A stretch of DNA of 64,000 bases, taken from NCBI RefSeq assembly GCF_001493375.1, contig NZ_LN929896.1, positions 200,299 to 264,298 on the forward strand. Reading direction: 5' to 3'. Made by a program: the position numbers and the translations under genes. Origin of the DNA: Streptomyces specialis (GTDB lineage: Bacteria; Actinomycetota; Actinomycetes; Streptomycetales; Streptomycetaceae). Under the pieces are notes generated by a model, which saw only the letters and a list, made by a program, of their open reading frames with translations, did no database searches and was not told where the DNA came from. Shown one piece after another: positions 1 through 9,739 of this stretch. Position 1 is the stretch's first letter; each line of letters starts with the position of its first letter.

Positions 1-124
1 TTTCTGCGCCTGTCCATCTCCTCTCTCCCCTTCCTCCCTTCCTTCTCTTTTTCCAACGATTCCGCCCCCCCCGCTCCCTACCCTACCCTCTTCGTCGGCA
101 GCGTCATATGTGTATAAGAGCCAG
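1..124. other. Sequencing adapter (Nextera P5 read-through), not genome
   Basis: Bases 92-124 match the Nextera Read 1 transposase adapter (TCGTCGGCAGCGTC followed by the Tn5 mosaic end) at 31 of 33 positions. Bases 84-91 (TACCCTCT) differ by one base from i5 index TATCCTCT. Bases about 55-83 align loosely with the Illumina P5 sequence, and the T/C-rich run before it looks like a low-quality read tail. The composition is unlike the rest of the window. An open frame beginning at 110 uses a start codon inside the adapter and is not a gene. Confidence 0.95.
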
Positions 125-239
125 GGGCCGCACCCCGCGCGGCGAGGATTCCCTGGACCCGACCTCCATGTCCCAGGCCGCGCCCCGCCTGGACTCCCTG
201 GAGGAGAAGCTGGCCCGGATAGAACGCTCCTTCGGCTGA
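125..239 (+). CDS. C-terminal fragment of an unidentified protein (5' end lost at adapter)
   Basis: One frame is open from the adapter edge to a TGA at 237-239 and has streptomycete codon use. It ends in a charged helical segment with the pattern LDSLEEKLARIERSFG. Only about 37 residues are present, so the family cannot be named; the end could be a short amphipathic helix or coiled coil. A strong hairpin terminator follows about 50 bases after the stop, which supports this being the true 3' end of a plus-strand gene. The rest of the gene lies beyond the contig break. Confidence 0.45.
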
Positions 240-287
240 CCGCTCCCTCACCGCCCCCGCCGGAGCATCGCCCGAAAGACACCCCTG

Positions 288-317
288 AACGCCCAGGCCC
301 CCGAGGGCCTGGGCGTT
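288..317 (+). terminator. Rho-independent-type hairpin
   Basis: A perfect 13-bp stem (288-300 with 305-317) closes on the tetraloop CCGA. There is no U-tract, which is usual for streptomycete terminators. It lies between the plus-strand fragment ending at 239 and the minus-strand ogt ending at 429, so it may serve both convergent units. Confidence 0.8.
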
Positions 318-428
318 CCCCGTAGGCCACGGCCCGCGCACGGCCGATGCCCGGAAGAATCCCGCACACGAACCCGGGCGGCCTGCCCCGGGGCCGGGGT
401 CAGTTCGCGCCGGGCCGGAAGGTGCCGT

Positions 429-911
429 TCAGGCGGTCAGGACGCCTTCCAGCGTGAGCAGGTGCCGCTTGCGCGGCAGGCCGCCCGCGTAGCCCGTCAG
501 GGAGCCGTCGGCGCCGATGACGCGGTGGCAGGGGCGGATCACCGTCAGCGGGTTGGCCCCCACCGCGCCGCCGACCGCGCGGACGGCGCTCGGGGAGACC
601 CCGGCCAGCGCGGCGAGCCGGCCGTAGGTGACGGTCGAGCCGTAGGCGATGTGGTCCAGCGCCGCCCAGATCCGCTCGCGGAACGCCGAGCCGCGCGGGG
701 CCAGTACGAGGTCGAACTCCCTCAGCTCGCCCGCGAAGTACGCGTCGAGCTGGCCCGTCGCCACGGCGAAGGCGCGGTCGTCGCGCCGCCAGTCGATGCC
801 GGCCGTGACGCCGCCCTTCTGGCCGGGAACGGTCACATAGGACAGGACACCGGGCTCGGGTCCGGCGACCAGCAGGTCGCCGAGCGGACTCGGGTGCGTG
901 GTGTACAGCAT
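429..911 (-). CDS. ogt: Methylated-DNA--[protein]-cysteine S-methyltransferase
   Basis: This suicide repair enzyme moves the methyl group from O6-methylguanine in DNA to its own cysteine. The 160-residue product has the family arrangement: a ribonuclease-like N-terminal domain, the arginine-finger region RAVGGA (111-116), the active-site PCHRV with C128, and the C-terminal GYAGG and K-L-L-x-LE helix. The ATG at 911 overlaps the stop codon of the upstream ada-alkA gene by one base (TGATG), so the two are translated as an operon. Length is normal for Ogt. This pairing puts alkyl-guanine and alkyl-base repair under one promoter, presumably controlled by the Ada-like domain of the upstream protein. 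Confidence 0.95.
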   Translation of the reverse strand: MLYTTHPSPLGDLLVAGPEPGVLSYVTVPGQKGGVTAGIDWRRDDRAFAVATGQLDAYFAGELREFDLVLAPRGSAFRERIWAALDHIAYGSTVTYGRLAALAGVSPSAVRAVGGAVGANPLTVIRPCHRVIGADGSLTGYAGGLPRKRHLLTLEGVLTA

Positions 912-2416
912 CAGTCGCTCTCCAAGGTCGTCGAAGTCGTCGAAGTCGTCGGGGGCAACGGGGGCGCTGCCGCGTTCCACAGGTGGTGCAGCGCGTAGGA
1001 GCGCCACGGGCGCCACGCCTCCGCCGCGTCGGCGGGGGCGCCGACGGCGGCCAGGCCCTGCCGGACGCCCACGTCGCCCGTCAGGAAGACGTCCGGATCG
1101 CCCAGGGCCCGCATCCGGATGTAGCCGGCGGTCCACGGGCCGACACCGCGCAGGGCCAGCAGCGCCCGCTCCGCCTCGTCCCGGTCCACGCCAGGACCGA
1201 GGGATACGGCGCCGTCGGCCAGCGCGGCGCCCACCGCGCGGATCGTCCGGCGCCGGCTCTCCGGCATGCCCAGCTCGGTCAGCGGCGCCTGGGCCAGCGC
1301 GCCCGGCTCGGGAAAGACGTGGGTGAGGGCGCCGTCGGGCGCGGGCAGCGGCTTCCCGTACGCCGCCACCAGCGCCCCGGCGAGGGTGCGGGCGGCGGCG
1401 ACGGTGACCTGCTGGCCGAGCACCGCCCGCACCGCCAGTTCCTCCGGGTCGGCCGCGCCCGGCGAACGCAGCCCCGGGCGGGCCGCGACCAGCGGGCCGA
1501 GATACGGGTCGGCGCCGAGCCGTTCCGCCACCGCCCACGGGTCGGCGTCCAGGTCGAACAGCCGCCGCGTCCGCTGCACGGCGGTCGTCAGGGCGCGCGG
1601 GTCCGTCAGCACCAGCCGGCAGCCGAGCCAGCGGGCGCCGGGCGGCGCGGCGGACTCGTCCACCTCGGCCACGCCGGTGCCGTGCGGCAGGGCCAGCGAG
1701 CGGCGGTACGTCCGGGCGCCCGGCGCGCCGAGCACCTCCTCGATCCCGGTGATCGCGCGGCGCTGGAGGAAGTCGAACACCTCACGCGCCGCGTACGGCC
1801 CCCGGTACGCGAGCCGCAGCGGAACGCCCGCGGGCGCGGGGACCGGGGCGCGGCGGCCCGGGGCGGCGGCCCGCAGCTCGGTCGGGGTCAGGTCGTACCC
1901 GGTCCGGACCGTGTCGTTGAACTGCCGGACGCTGGAGAAGCCGGACGCGAACGCGACCTCCGTCACCGGCATGTCGGTCGTCTGGAGCAGGATCCGGGCC
2001 GTGTGCGTCCGCTGGGCCCGGGCCAGGGCCACCGGTCCGGCGCCCAGCTCCGCGGTGAGCTGCCGCTGCACCTGCCGGGCGCTGTAGCCCAGCCGCCGGG
2101 CCAGCCCCGCGACGCCCTCCCGGTCCACGACCCCGTCGGCGATCATCCGCATCGCCCGTCCCACGGCGTCGGCCCGCGTGTTCCACTCGGCCGACCCGGG
2201 CACCGCGTCCGGGCGGCAGCGGCGGCAGGCGCGGAAACCCGCCGCCTGGGCCGCCGCGGCCGAGGGATGGAACCGGACGTTCGACCGTTTCGGCGTGGTC
2301 GCCGGGCAGCTCGGGCGGCAGTAGATGCCGGTGGTCACCACGGCCGTGAAGAACACTCCGTCGAAGCGTTCGTCACGGCTGCGCACCGCCTCATACCTGC
2401 TGTCATCGTCCATCAC
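911..2416 (-). CDS. alkA: Ada/AraC-AlkA fusion: 3-methyladenine DNA glycosylase with methyl-sensing regulator domain
   Basis: The 501-residue fusion combines regulation and base-excision repair. Residues 1-75 form an Ada-type zinc domain with C33, C37, C64 and C67; C33 matches the phosphotriester methyl acceptor of Ada. Residues 85-185 are an AraC-type double helix-turn-helix. Residues 200-480 are an AlkA N-terminal domain and HhH-GPD glycosylase, with the hairpin LRGVGPWTAGY (422-432) and catalytic aspartate D448. This architecture is common in actinobacteria. The C-terminal tail (TTSTTSTT) is coded by three copies of a 9-base repeat near 925-952, a possible slippage site. The start could be either of two adjacent ATGs at 2416 and 2413. 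The gene is first in an operon with ogt and probably autoregulated through methylated C33. Confidence 0.93.
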   Translation of the reverse strand: MMDDDSRYEAVRSRDERFDGVFFTAVVTTGIYCRPSCPATTPKRSNVRFHPSAAAAQAAGFRACRRCRPDAVPGSAEWNTRADAVGRAMRMIADGVVDREGVAGLARRLGYSARQVQRQLTAELGAGPVALARAQRTHTARILLQTTDMPVTEVAFASGFSSVRQFNDTVRTGYDLTPTELRAAAPGRRAPVPAPAGVPLRLAYRGPYAAREVFDFLQRRAITGIEEVLGAPGARTYRRSLALPHGTGVAEVDESAAPPGARWLGCRLVLTDPRALTTAVQRTRRLFDLDADPWAVAERLGADPYLGPLVAARPGLRSPGAADPEELAVRAVLGQQVTVAAARTLAGALVAAYGKPLPAPDGALTHVFPEPGALAQAPLTELGMPESRRRTIRAVGAALADGAVSLGPGVDRDEAERALLALRGVGPWTAGYIRMRALGDPDVFLTGDVGVRQGLAAVGAPADAAEAWRPWRSYALHHLWNAAAPPLPPTTSTTSTTLESD

Positions 2417-2498
2417 CCTGCCCAGTGTGCCGGGCGGAGGGACCGGCGACTGGCGGAAATCGGACGCGACGGTTCGCTGGCGGCGGCGGGCCGGCGGG

Positions 2499-2966
2499 CT
2501 ACTTGCCGGCGAGCCGCGCGGGGAAGCCGCCGGTGGCGATGGGCCCCCAGTGCACGGGGGTCACGCGGATCAGGGACTTGCCCTGCCGGAGCATCGCCGC
2601 CCGGTACTCGCCCCAGTCCGGGTGCTCACCCGCGATCGTCCGGTAGTAGTCCACGAGCGGTTCCAGCGCGTCCGGCACGTCGAGCACCTCCGCCGTACCG
2701 TCGATCCGCACCCACGGGCCGTCCCAGTCGTCGGACAGGACGAGCACGCTGACCGCCGCGTCGCGCCGGGCGTTGTGGCTCTTGGCCCGCTCCGGGTAGG
2801 TCGCGATGACCAGCCGTCCCGCGTCGTCGACGCCGCAGGTCACGGGCGACCCCTGCGGGGAGCCGTCGGCACGGCGGGTGAGGAGGATCGCCCGGTGGCG
2901 CGGGCGGACGAAGTCGAGCAGACGGTCCAGGTCGACGGCCGTCGTCCTCGCGATCGAAGGACTCAT
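2499..2966 (-). CDS. PPOX-class flavin/F420-dependent oxidoreductase family protein
   Basis: The 155-residue product has the split-barrel pyridoxamine-phosphate-oxidase fold. Its pattern is an opening helix, RRADGSPQGSPVT strand, ERAKSHNARRD phosphate-binding segment, WVRIDG strand and the C-terminal I-R-V-T-P strand before the end. This matches the streptomycete F420-dependent PPOX family. The physiological substrate is unknown. The ATG at 2966 was chosen because the longer frame (to 3041) would run through the 3019-3059 terminator hairpin. It is transcribed alone, downstream of the lon terminator. Possible alternatives are an FMN-binding or a haem-degrading relative of the same fold. Confidence 0.85.
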   Translation of the reverse strand: MSPSIARTTAVDLDRLLDFVRPRHRAILLTRRADGSPQGSPVTCGVDDAGRLVIATYPERAKSHNARRDAAVSVLVLSDDWDGPWVRIDGTAEVLDVPDALEPLVDYYRTIAGEHPDWGEYRAAMLRQGKSLIRVTPVHWGPIATGGFPARLAGK

Positions 2967-3018
2967 GGCGCAGCACCCTACGCTCCCGCCGCGCGCCCGG
3001 CACCCGGTGGGGCGCGAC

Positions 3019-3059
3019 GAGGGCAGGCGCGGTGGCGTCACGCCACCGCGCCTGCCCTC
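3019..3059 (-). terminator. Strong hairpin terminator after lon
   Basis: A 19-bp uninterrupted inverted repeat (3019-3037 with 3041-3059) closes on a three-base loop. It begins 13 bases after the lon stop codon and separates lon from the oxidoreductase gene downstream. Confidence 0.88.
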
Positions 3060-3071
3060 ACCGGCCGCGGA

Positions 3072-5471
<2,400 letters not shown>

Positions 5472-5492
5472 GACCTCTCCCTTGGCAGGCAT

Positions 5493-5513
5493 CTTGAGCT
5501 ATGCCGACTCAAT
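5493..5513. promoter_or_regulatory. HAIR-like operator for HspR in front of lon
   Basis: CTTGAGC-N7-ACTCAAT matches the HspR inverted repeat consensus CTTGAGT-N7-ACTCAAG at 12 of 14 arm positions. It lies 22-42 bases upstream of the lon ATG. HspR control of lon by this element is established in Streptomyces; the assignment here rests on the motif and its position. Confidence 0.85.
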
Positions 5514-5646
5514 GCTGGAGAGGCCGCCGATGTTCCCGGGCTCTTTCCCTGTTCGCTCAGAGCGATCAGGTACCGTCCCACCCCCTACAGCGCACGGGAG
5601 GAGGCGATTAATCCGCGCCCCGCCCGGTCGCGGGCAGCCCGAAGCG

Positions 5647-5662
5647 CCCCGCTTCGGCGGGG
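5647..5662 (-). terminator. UUCG-loop hairpin terminator
   Basis: CCCCGC-TTCG-GCGGGG forms a 6-bp G/C stem with the extra-stable C(UUCG)G tetraloop. It lies about 30 bases after the stop codon of the minus-strand regulator gene that ends at 5693. Confidence 0.65.
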
Positions 5663-5692
5663 TAGGAGGGAGTGGGCGCGGCCGGGGAAGGC

Positions 5693-6610
5693 CTATGTGT
5701 CGCGGCGCAGGCGGTACAGGAAGTCGCGGGTGGCCGCGGGCGCCTCCGCCTCGACGACCAGGCGGTTCATCGTGTGGCGGTACTGCTCGATCTCCGACGG
5801 CTTGTCCGGGTACACGCCGCCGGTGAGCTGCTCCAGGTACACCACGTCGGGCAGCTCGCCGCCCGGCGGGCGCAGGACCGTGATCGGGCCGCAGATCGCC
5901 GCGTGGCCGCCGACCGTGAACGGCACGACCTGGATCGTCACGTGCGGCATCTCCGACACGTTCAGCAGGTGGTCGAGCTGGCGCCGCATCAGCCCCGCGT
6001 CGCCCATCGAACGCCGCAGCGCCGCCTCGTCGATCACGACCCACAGGTGCGGCGGCTGCGGCCGGTGCAGGATGCGCTGCCGCGCCATCCGCAGGGCGAC
6101 GCGGCGTTCGATCCGGTCGCGCGTGTCGTCGGGGCCGAACGTCAGCAGGGCGCGGGCGTACTCCTCGGTCTGGAGCAGGCCCGGGACGAACTGCAACTCG
6201 TAGCCCCGGATGACGACCGCCGTCTGCTCCAGGCCCAGGTAGACGTTGAGCCAGCTCGGCACCACGTCGTGGTAGACGTGCCACCAGCCGGGCGTGTTGG
6301 ACTGCCGGGCCAGGGCGAGGAGCGTGGCGCGCTCGGACTCGTCGGTGACGCCGTACAGCGTGAGGAGGTCGGCGACATCCCTGGTCTTGAAGCCGGTGCG
6401 GCCCATTTCGAGGCGGCTGATCTTGGAGTGCGAGGCACGGATGCGGTGCCCGGCCTCGGCGCCGGTGATGCCGCGCGCCTCGCGCAGCCGGCGGAGCCGT
6501 GCGCCGAGGATCATGCGCGGGACGGTCGGCCCGCTCTGCTGGAGGTCGATGTCGCCCGTGGTTCTGGTCCCGGAACCGACGGCATCGCTCACGCTCAGAT
6601 TCAGGCCCAT
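5693..6610 (-). CDS. XRE-family regulator with DUF5753 sensor domain
   Basis: This is a 305-residue transcription factor of the large streptomycete family with an N-terminal helix-turn-helix (about 30-85, with IRASHSKISRLEMG recognition region) and a C-terminal DUF5753 domain (about 125-300), which has the characteristic WWHVYHDVVP, YELQFVPGLLQT and VIDEAALRR stretches. Such genes usually sit next to a small DUF397 gene, and none is found here. The ATG at 6610 is preceded by GGGGAG. It is divergent from the AidB-like gene at 6736, so it may control that promoter. The ligand and targets are not known. Confidence 0.9.
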   Translation of the reverse strand: MGLNLSVSDAVGSGTRTTGDIDLQQSGPTVPRMILGARLRRLREARGITGAEAGHRIRASHSKISRLEMGRTGFKTRDVADLLTLYGVTDESERATLLALARQSNTPGWWHVYHDVVPSWLNVYLGLEQTAVVIRGYELQFVPGLLQTEEYARALLTFGPDDTRDRIERRVALRMARQRILHRPQPPHLWVVIDEAALRRSMGDAGLMRRQLDHLLNVSEMPHVTIQVVPFTVGGHAAICGPITVLRPPGGELPDVVYLEQLTGGVYPDKPSEIEQYRHTMNRLVVEAEAPAATRDFLYRLRRDT

Positions 6611-6723
6611 GTGTGCTCCCCTGCCTCCACTGAGACCGCCCAACTGTACTAGATCCCTTTCCCTCTGCAACCGGTTGGACAACACCCGTTGAGCCGGGGC
6701 TGGTCACCTGGCGCCCGCGCTCC

Positions 6724-6735
6724 TACGGTAGCCGT
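6724..6735 (+). promoter_or_regulatory. Leaderless promoter, -10 box of the AidB-like gene
   Basis: TACGGT (6724-6729) sits six bases before the ATG at 6736, with no ribosome binding site between. This is the spacing expected for a leaderless mRNA. A clear -35 is not evident. Confidence 0.45.
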
Positions 6736-8388
6736 ATGACCGTCAGCACCCACTCGGTGTCCAACCAGGTCCCGCCCCTGGCCGATTACGACGTCTTCGC
6801 CCAGGACGCCGCCCTCTCCGAGGCGTTCGCCCGGCACATCGGGCCCGCGGTCGCCGAGGAGGCGACGGCCGAGCTGAGCGCGCTGGGCCGGGCGGCGGGC
6901 TCGGCGCGGGTCCAGGAGTGGGGCGCGCTGGCGAACGCCAACCCTCCGATGCTGCGCACCCACGACCGTTACGGCCACCGGATCGACGAGGTCGAGTTCC
7001 ATCCCGCCTGGCACCACCTGCTGGACCGGGCCGTCACGGCCGGACTGACGGACGCCTGGTCGCGCCCGCACGGGCAGCTCAGGCGGGCCGCCGGGTTCCT
7101 GGTGTGGAGCCAGGCCGAGGCCGGGCACGGCTGCCCGGTGTCGATGACGCACGCGGCGGTGCCCGCGCTGCGCCACCAGCCGGAGCTGGCCCGGCAGTGG
7201 GAGCCGCTGCTGACCTCGCGGATCTACGAGCCGGGGCTGCGCCCGCCGGCCGGCAAGGCGGGCGTGCTGGCCGGGATGGGGATGACGGAGAAACAGGGCG
7301 GTTCGGACGTCCGGACGAACACCACGCGCGCCGAGCCGCTGGCGGAGCCCGGCACGTACGCGCTGACCGGCCACAAGTGGTTCTGCTCGGCGCCGATGTC
7401 GGACGTGTTCCTGGTGCTGGCCCAGGCGCCGGGCGGGCTCACCTGCTTCCTGCTGCCCCGGGTCCTGCCGGACGGCGCCCGGAACGGGTTCCGGATCCAG
7501 CGGCTCAAGGACAAGCTGGGGAACCGGTCGAACGCGTCGGCCGAGATCGAGTTCGACGGCACGACGACGGTCTGGCGGGTGGGCGAGGAGGGTCGGGGCG
7601 TCGCCACGATCCTGGAGATGGTCGGCGCCACCCGGCTGGACTGCGTGGCGGGCTCCGCCGCGATCATGCGGCAGGCCGTGGCGCAGGCGACGCACCACGC
7701 CGCGCCCCGCGAGGCGTTCGGCGGGCGGCTGATCGACAAGCCGCTCATGCGGAACGTGCTGGCGGACATGGCGCTGGAGTCGGAGGCGGCGACCGTGCTC
7801 GCGATGCGACTGGCGGCGGCGAGCGACGGGGCCGCGGAAGGCAGCGCGGCGGAGCGGCAGTTGCTGCGGCTGGCGCTGCCCGCCGCGAAGTACTGGGTGA
7901 CCAAGCGCTGCGCCTGGCTGGCGGCCGAGGCGCTGGAGTGCCTGGGCGGCAACGGGTACGTGGAGGAGTCCGGCATGCCCCGGCTGCTGCGCGAGGCGCC
8001 GGTGAACTCGATCTGGGAAGGCTCGGGCAACGTCCAGGCGCTGGACGTGCTGCGGGCGCTGCGGCGCGAACCGGGCGCGCTGAACGCGTTCTTCACCGAG
8101 GTCGGGCAGGCGGCCGGCGGGGACGACCGGCTGGACGCCGCGATCAAGGGACTGCTGGGCGCGCTGTCGGATCTGGAGGGGATGGAGACGCGGGCCCGCC
8201 GCCTGGTGGAGCGGCTGGCGCTGGTGCTCCAGGGCGCGCTGCTGGTGCGGTTCGCGCCGCCCGCGGTCGCGGACGCGTTCTGCGCCTCGCGGCTGGGCGG
8301 GGACTGGGGCGGCGCCTTCGGAACGCTGTCGCACCGCGCCGGCCTGGCGGCCGTCGTGGAGCGGGCCACACCCGTTAACGGCGGGTAA
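6736..8388 (+). CDS. AidB-like acyl-CoA dehydrogenase family protein
   Basis: The 550-residue product has the acyl-CoA dehydrogenase fold in the longer AidB subtype: an extra N-terminal segment (about 1-130), flavin-binding middle region with MGMTEKQGGSD (about 175-185), the LKDKLGNRSNASAE segment, and a C-terminal helical domain with CLGGNGYVEE. AidB is linked to the alkylation response and binds both FAD and DNA in Escherichia coli. The gene lies 4 kb from ada-alkA/ogt, which fits a repair-related role, but an ordinary catabolic dehydrogenase cannot be excluded. It is transcribed alone, divergent from the DUF5753 regulator. Confidence 0.85.
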   Translation: MTVSTHSVSNQVPPLADYDVFAQDAALSEAFARHIGPAVAEEATAELSALGRAAGSARVQEWGALANANPPMLRTHDRYGHRIDEVEFHPAWHHLLDRAVTAGLTDAWSRPHGQLRRAAGFLVWSQAEAGHGCPVSMTHAAVPALRHQPELARQWEPLLTSRIYEPGLRPPAGKAGVLAGMGMTEKQGGSDVRTNTTRAEPLAEPGTYALTGHKWFCSAPMSDVFLVLAQAPGGLTCFLLPRVLPDGARNGFRIQRLKDKLGNRSNASAEIEFDGTTTVWRVGEEGRGVATILEMVGATRLDCVAGSAAIMRQAVAQATHHAAPREAFGGRLIDKPLMRNVLADMALESEAATVLAMRLAAASDGAAEGSAAERQLLRLALPAAKYWVTKRCAWLAAEALECLGGNGYVEESGMPRLLREAPVNSIWEGSGNVQALDVLRALRREPGALNAFFTEVGQAAGGDDRLDAAIKGLLGALSDLEGMETRARRLVERLALVLQGALLVRFAPPAVADAFCASRLGGDWGGAFGTLSHRAGLAAVVERATPVNGG

Positions 8389-8471
8389 CCCTCTGGGGTT
8401 TGGCCCCGCGTCCTCGGGTTACGCGATGTCGTGACATACCTCGCACGAGGGATCTCTGCGAAAGGGAAGTC

Positions 8472-9143
8472 ATGACGATAGCGATCATCATCCTGGTCGT
8501 GGCGGTCCTGGCCGTTGTCGGTCTCCTGGTGGCCATGCCGCGCGTCGGCGTGGGCAACGGGCGGCTCCAGCGCCGCTTCGGGCCGGAGTACGACCGGGCC
8601 CTGGCGCACCACGGCGGGGACGCCAAGGCGACGAAGAAGGACCTGGCCGAGCGGCTCCGCCGGCACGGCGGGCTCCGCGAGCGCCCGCTGGCGGCCGGCG
8701 AGCGCGAACAGTACGAGACCAAGTGGACGCGGGTCCAGGAGCGTTTCGTGGACTCGCCCGGCGCGGCGGTGGTCGAGGCCGACCACCTGCTGACCCGTCT
8801 CCTCCACGACCGGGGCTTCCCGCCCGACTCGCACGACGAACAGATCGCCGCGCTGTCGGTGCACCACCCCCGCCTGGTCGACGGATACCGGCGGGTGCAC
8901 GCCCTGGCCGGGCCGCGCGACACGGTCCACGCGAACGGGACCGGGAACGCGGCCGGCGGGGACACCGAGGAACTGCGCGAAGCCGTGCTGCGGGCACGTG
9001 ACCTGTTCCGCGCTCTGCTGACGACCGGCCCCCGGGCGGACGGCGAGCGGCCGGAGCGGTCCCGGGCGAACGGGCGCACCCTGCGCCTGCGCGTCCCGGG
9101 CGCCCCGCGGCACTCGGGCACCACGACGAAGGGTGGCGTGTGA
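8472..9143 (+). CDS. Membrane-anchored hypothetical protein, paralogous to the next gene
   Basis: The 223-residue protein begins with one hydrophobic segment (residues 2-22), a probable N-terminal membrane anchor with the rest in the cytoplasm. The body is charged and helical and contains RFVDSPGAAVVEADHLL, which recurs in the next gene as GFVDSPGRAVAQADALL. Near-identical motifs suggest that the pair arose by duplication and may form a complex. The ATG at 8472 has GGGAAG upstream. Its stop overlaps the next start by one base. Similar pairs occur as unannotated genes in streptomycetes; I know of no function. Confidence 0.8.
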   Translation: MTIAIIILVVAVLAVVGLLVAMPRVGVGNGRLQRRFGPEYDRALAHHGGDAKATKKDLAERLRRHGGLRERPLAAGEREQYETKWTRVQERFVDSPGAAVVEADHLLTRLLHDRGFPPDSHDEQIAALSVHHPRLVDGYRRVHALAGPRDTVHANGTGNAAGGDTEELREAVLRARDLFRALLTTGPRADGERPERSRANGRTLRLRVPGAPRHSGTTTKGGV

Positions 9144-9559
9144 TGGCACAGCAGTTGGAGAAGCCGCAGAAGCTGGACAGGAACCACGAGACGGTGCCGC
9201 CGGCCGCCGGGGACCCGGCCGAGCCGGGCCTCGGGCCGATCCCGCCGGGCGGTCTGACGGCGGACGAGGGCATCGGGTACGACGCCTTCGAGACCGCGCT
9301 CTTCCCGCCGGAGGACGCCGACCGGCTGCGGACCGGGCTCCAGAACGCGGTCGTCGGATTTGTCGACAGCCCCGGCCGGGCCGTCGCCCAGGCCGACGCG
9401 CTGCTGGACGAGGCGATGACCTGCCTCGCCGACCGGCTCGCCGAACAGCGGGGCCGGCTGCGCGAGAGCTGGCAGGGCGACGCCTCGACCGGCACCGAGG
9501 AGCACCGGACCCTCCTGCTGGAGTACCGGGAGCTGATGCAGCGGCTGCTCAGCGCCTGA
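9143..9559 (+). CDS. Soluble hypothetical protein, partner/paralogue of the membrane-anchored gene
   Basis: The 138-residue product has no signal or membrane segment. It has a Pro/Gly-rich N-terminus (1-50) followed by helices containing GFVDSPGRAVAQADALLDEAM, the motif shared with the preceding protein. The ATG at 9143 overlaps the preceding stop (TGATG), so translation is coupled; a GTG at 9140 is less likely. The arrangement looks like one anchored and one soluble copy of the same helical domain. Function unknown. Confidence 0.78.
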   Translation: MAQQLEKPQKLDRNHETVPPAAGDPAEPGLGPIPPGGLTADEGIGYDAFETALFPPEDADRLRTGLQNAVVGFVDSPGRAVAQADALLDEAMTCLADRLAEQRGRLRESWQGDASTGTEEHRTLLLEYRELMQRLLSA

Positions 9560-9590
9560 CCCGGCACGGTGGGAGAGCCGTCGGGAGCGG

Positions 9591-9640
9591 CGGGAAGAAG
9601 CGGAAAGAAACGGAAAGAAACGGAAAGAAGCGGGAAGAGC
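9591..9640. repeat. Five tandem copies of a 10-bp purine repeat
   Basis: The unit CGGAAAGAAA occurs five times with few changes, giving a 50-base purine-only strand in a G+C-rich genome. It lies between the stop codon at 9559 and the terminator at 9681-9715. Confidence 0.85.
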
Positions 9641-9680
9641 GGAGAGAGAGCAAGAGGACAGACCAGCGTCCCCCCATCAC

Positions 9681-9715
9681 CGGACGGCCCCGGGCGACTC
9701 GCCCGGGGCCGTCCG
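9681..9715 (+). terminator. Perfect hairpin terminator
   Basis: A 16-bp stem (9681-9696 with 9700-9715) closes on a three-base loop, ending the transcription unit of the two small paralogous genes. It also rules out the longer reading of the next gene. Confidence 0.88.
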
Positions 9716-9739
9716 CGGCGTGTGGGCGACAATGTCCGG

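Noticed and set aside
110..325. Plus-strand 71-residue frame near the start
   Set aside because: Its start codon lies in the Nextera adapter and its codons are out of phase with the credible fragment ending at 239.
9591..9640. CRISPR-like array
   Set aside because: The repeats are 10 bp without spacers and there are no cas genes.
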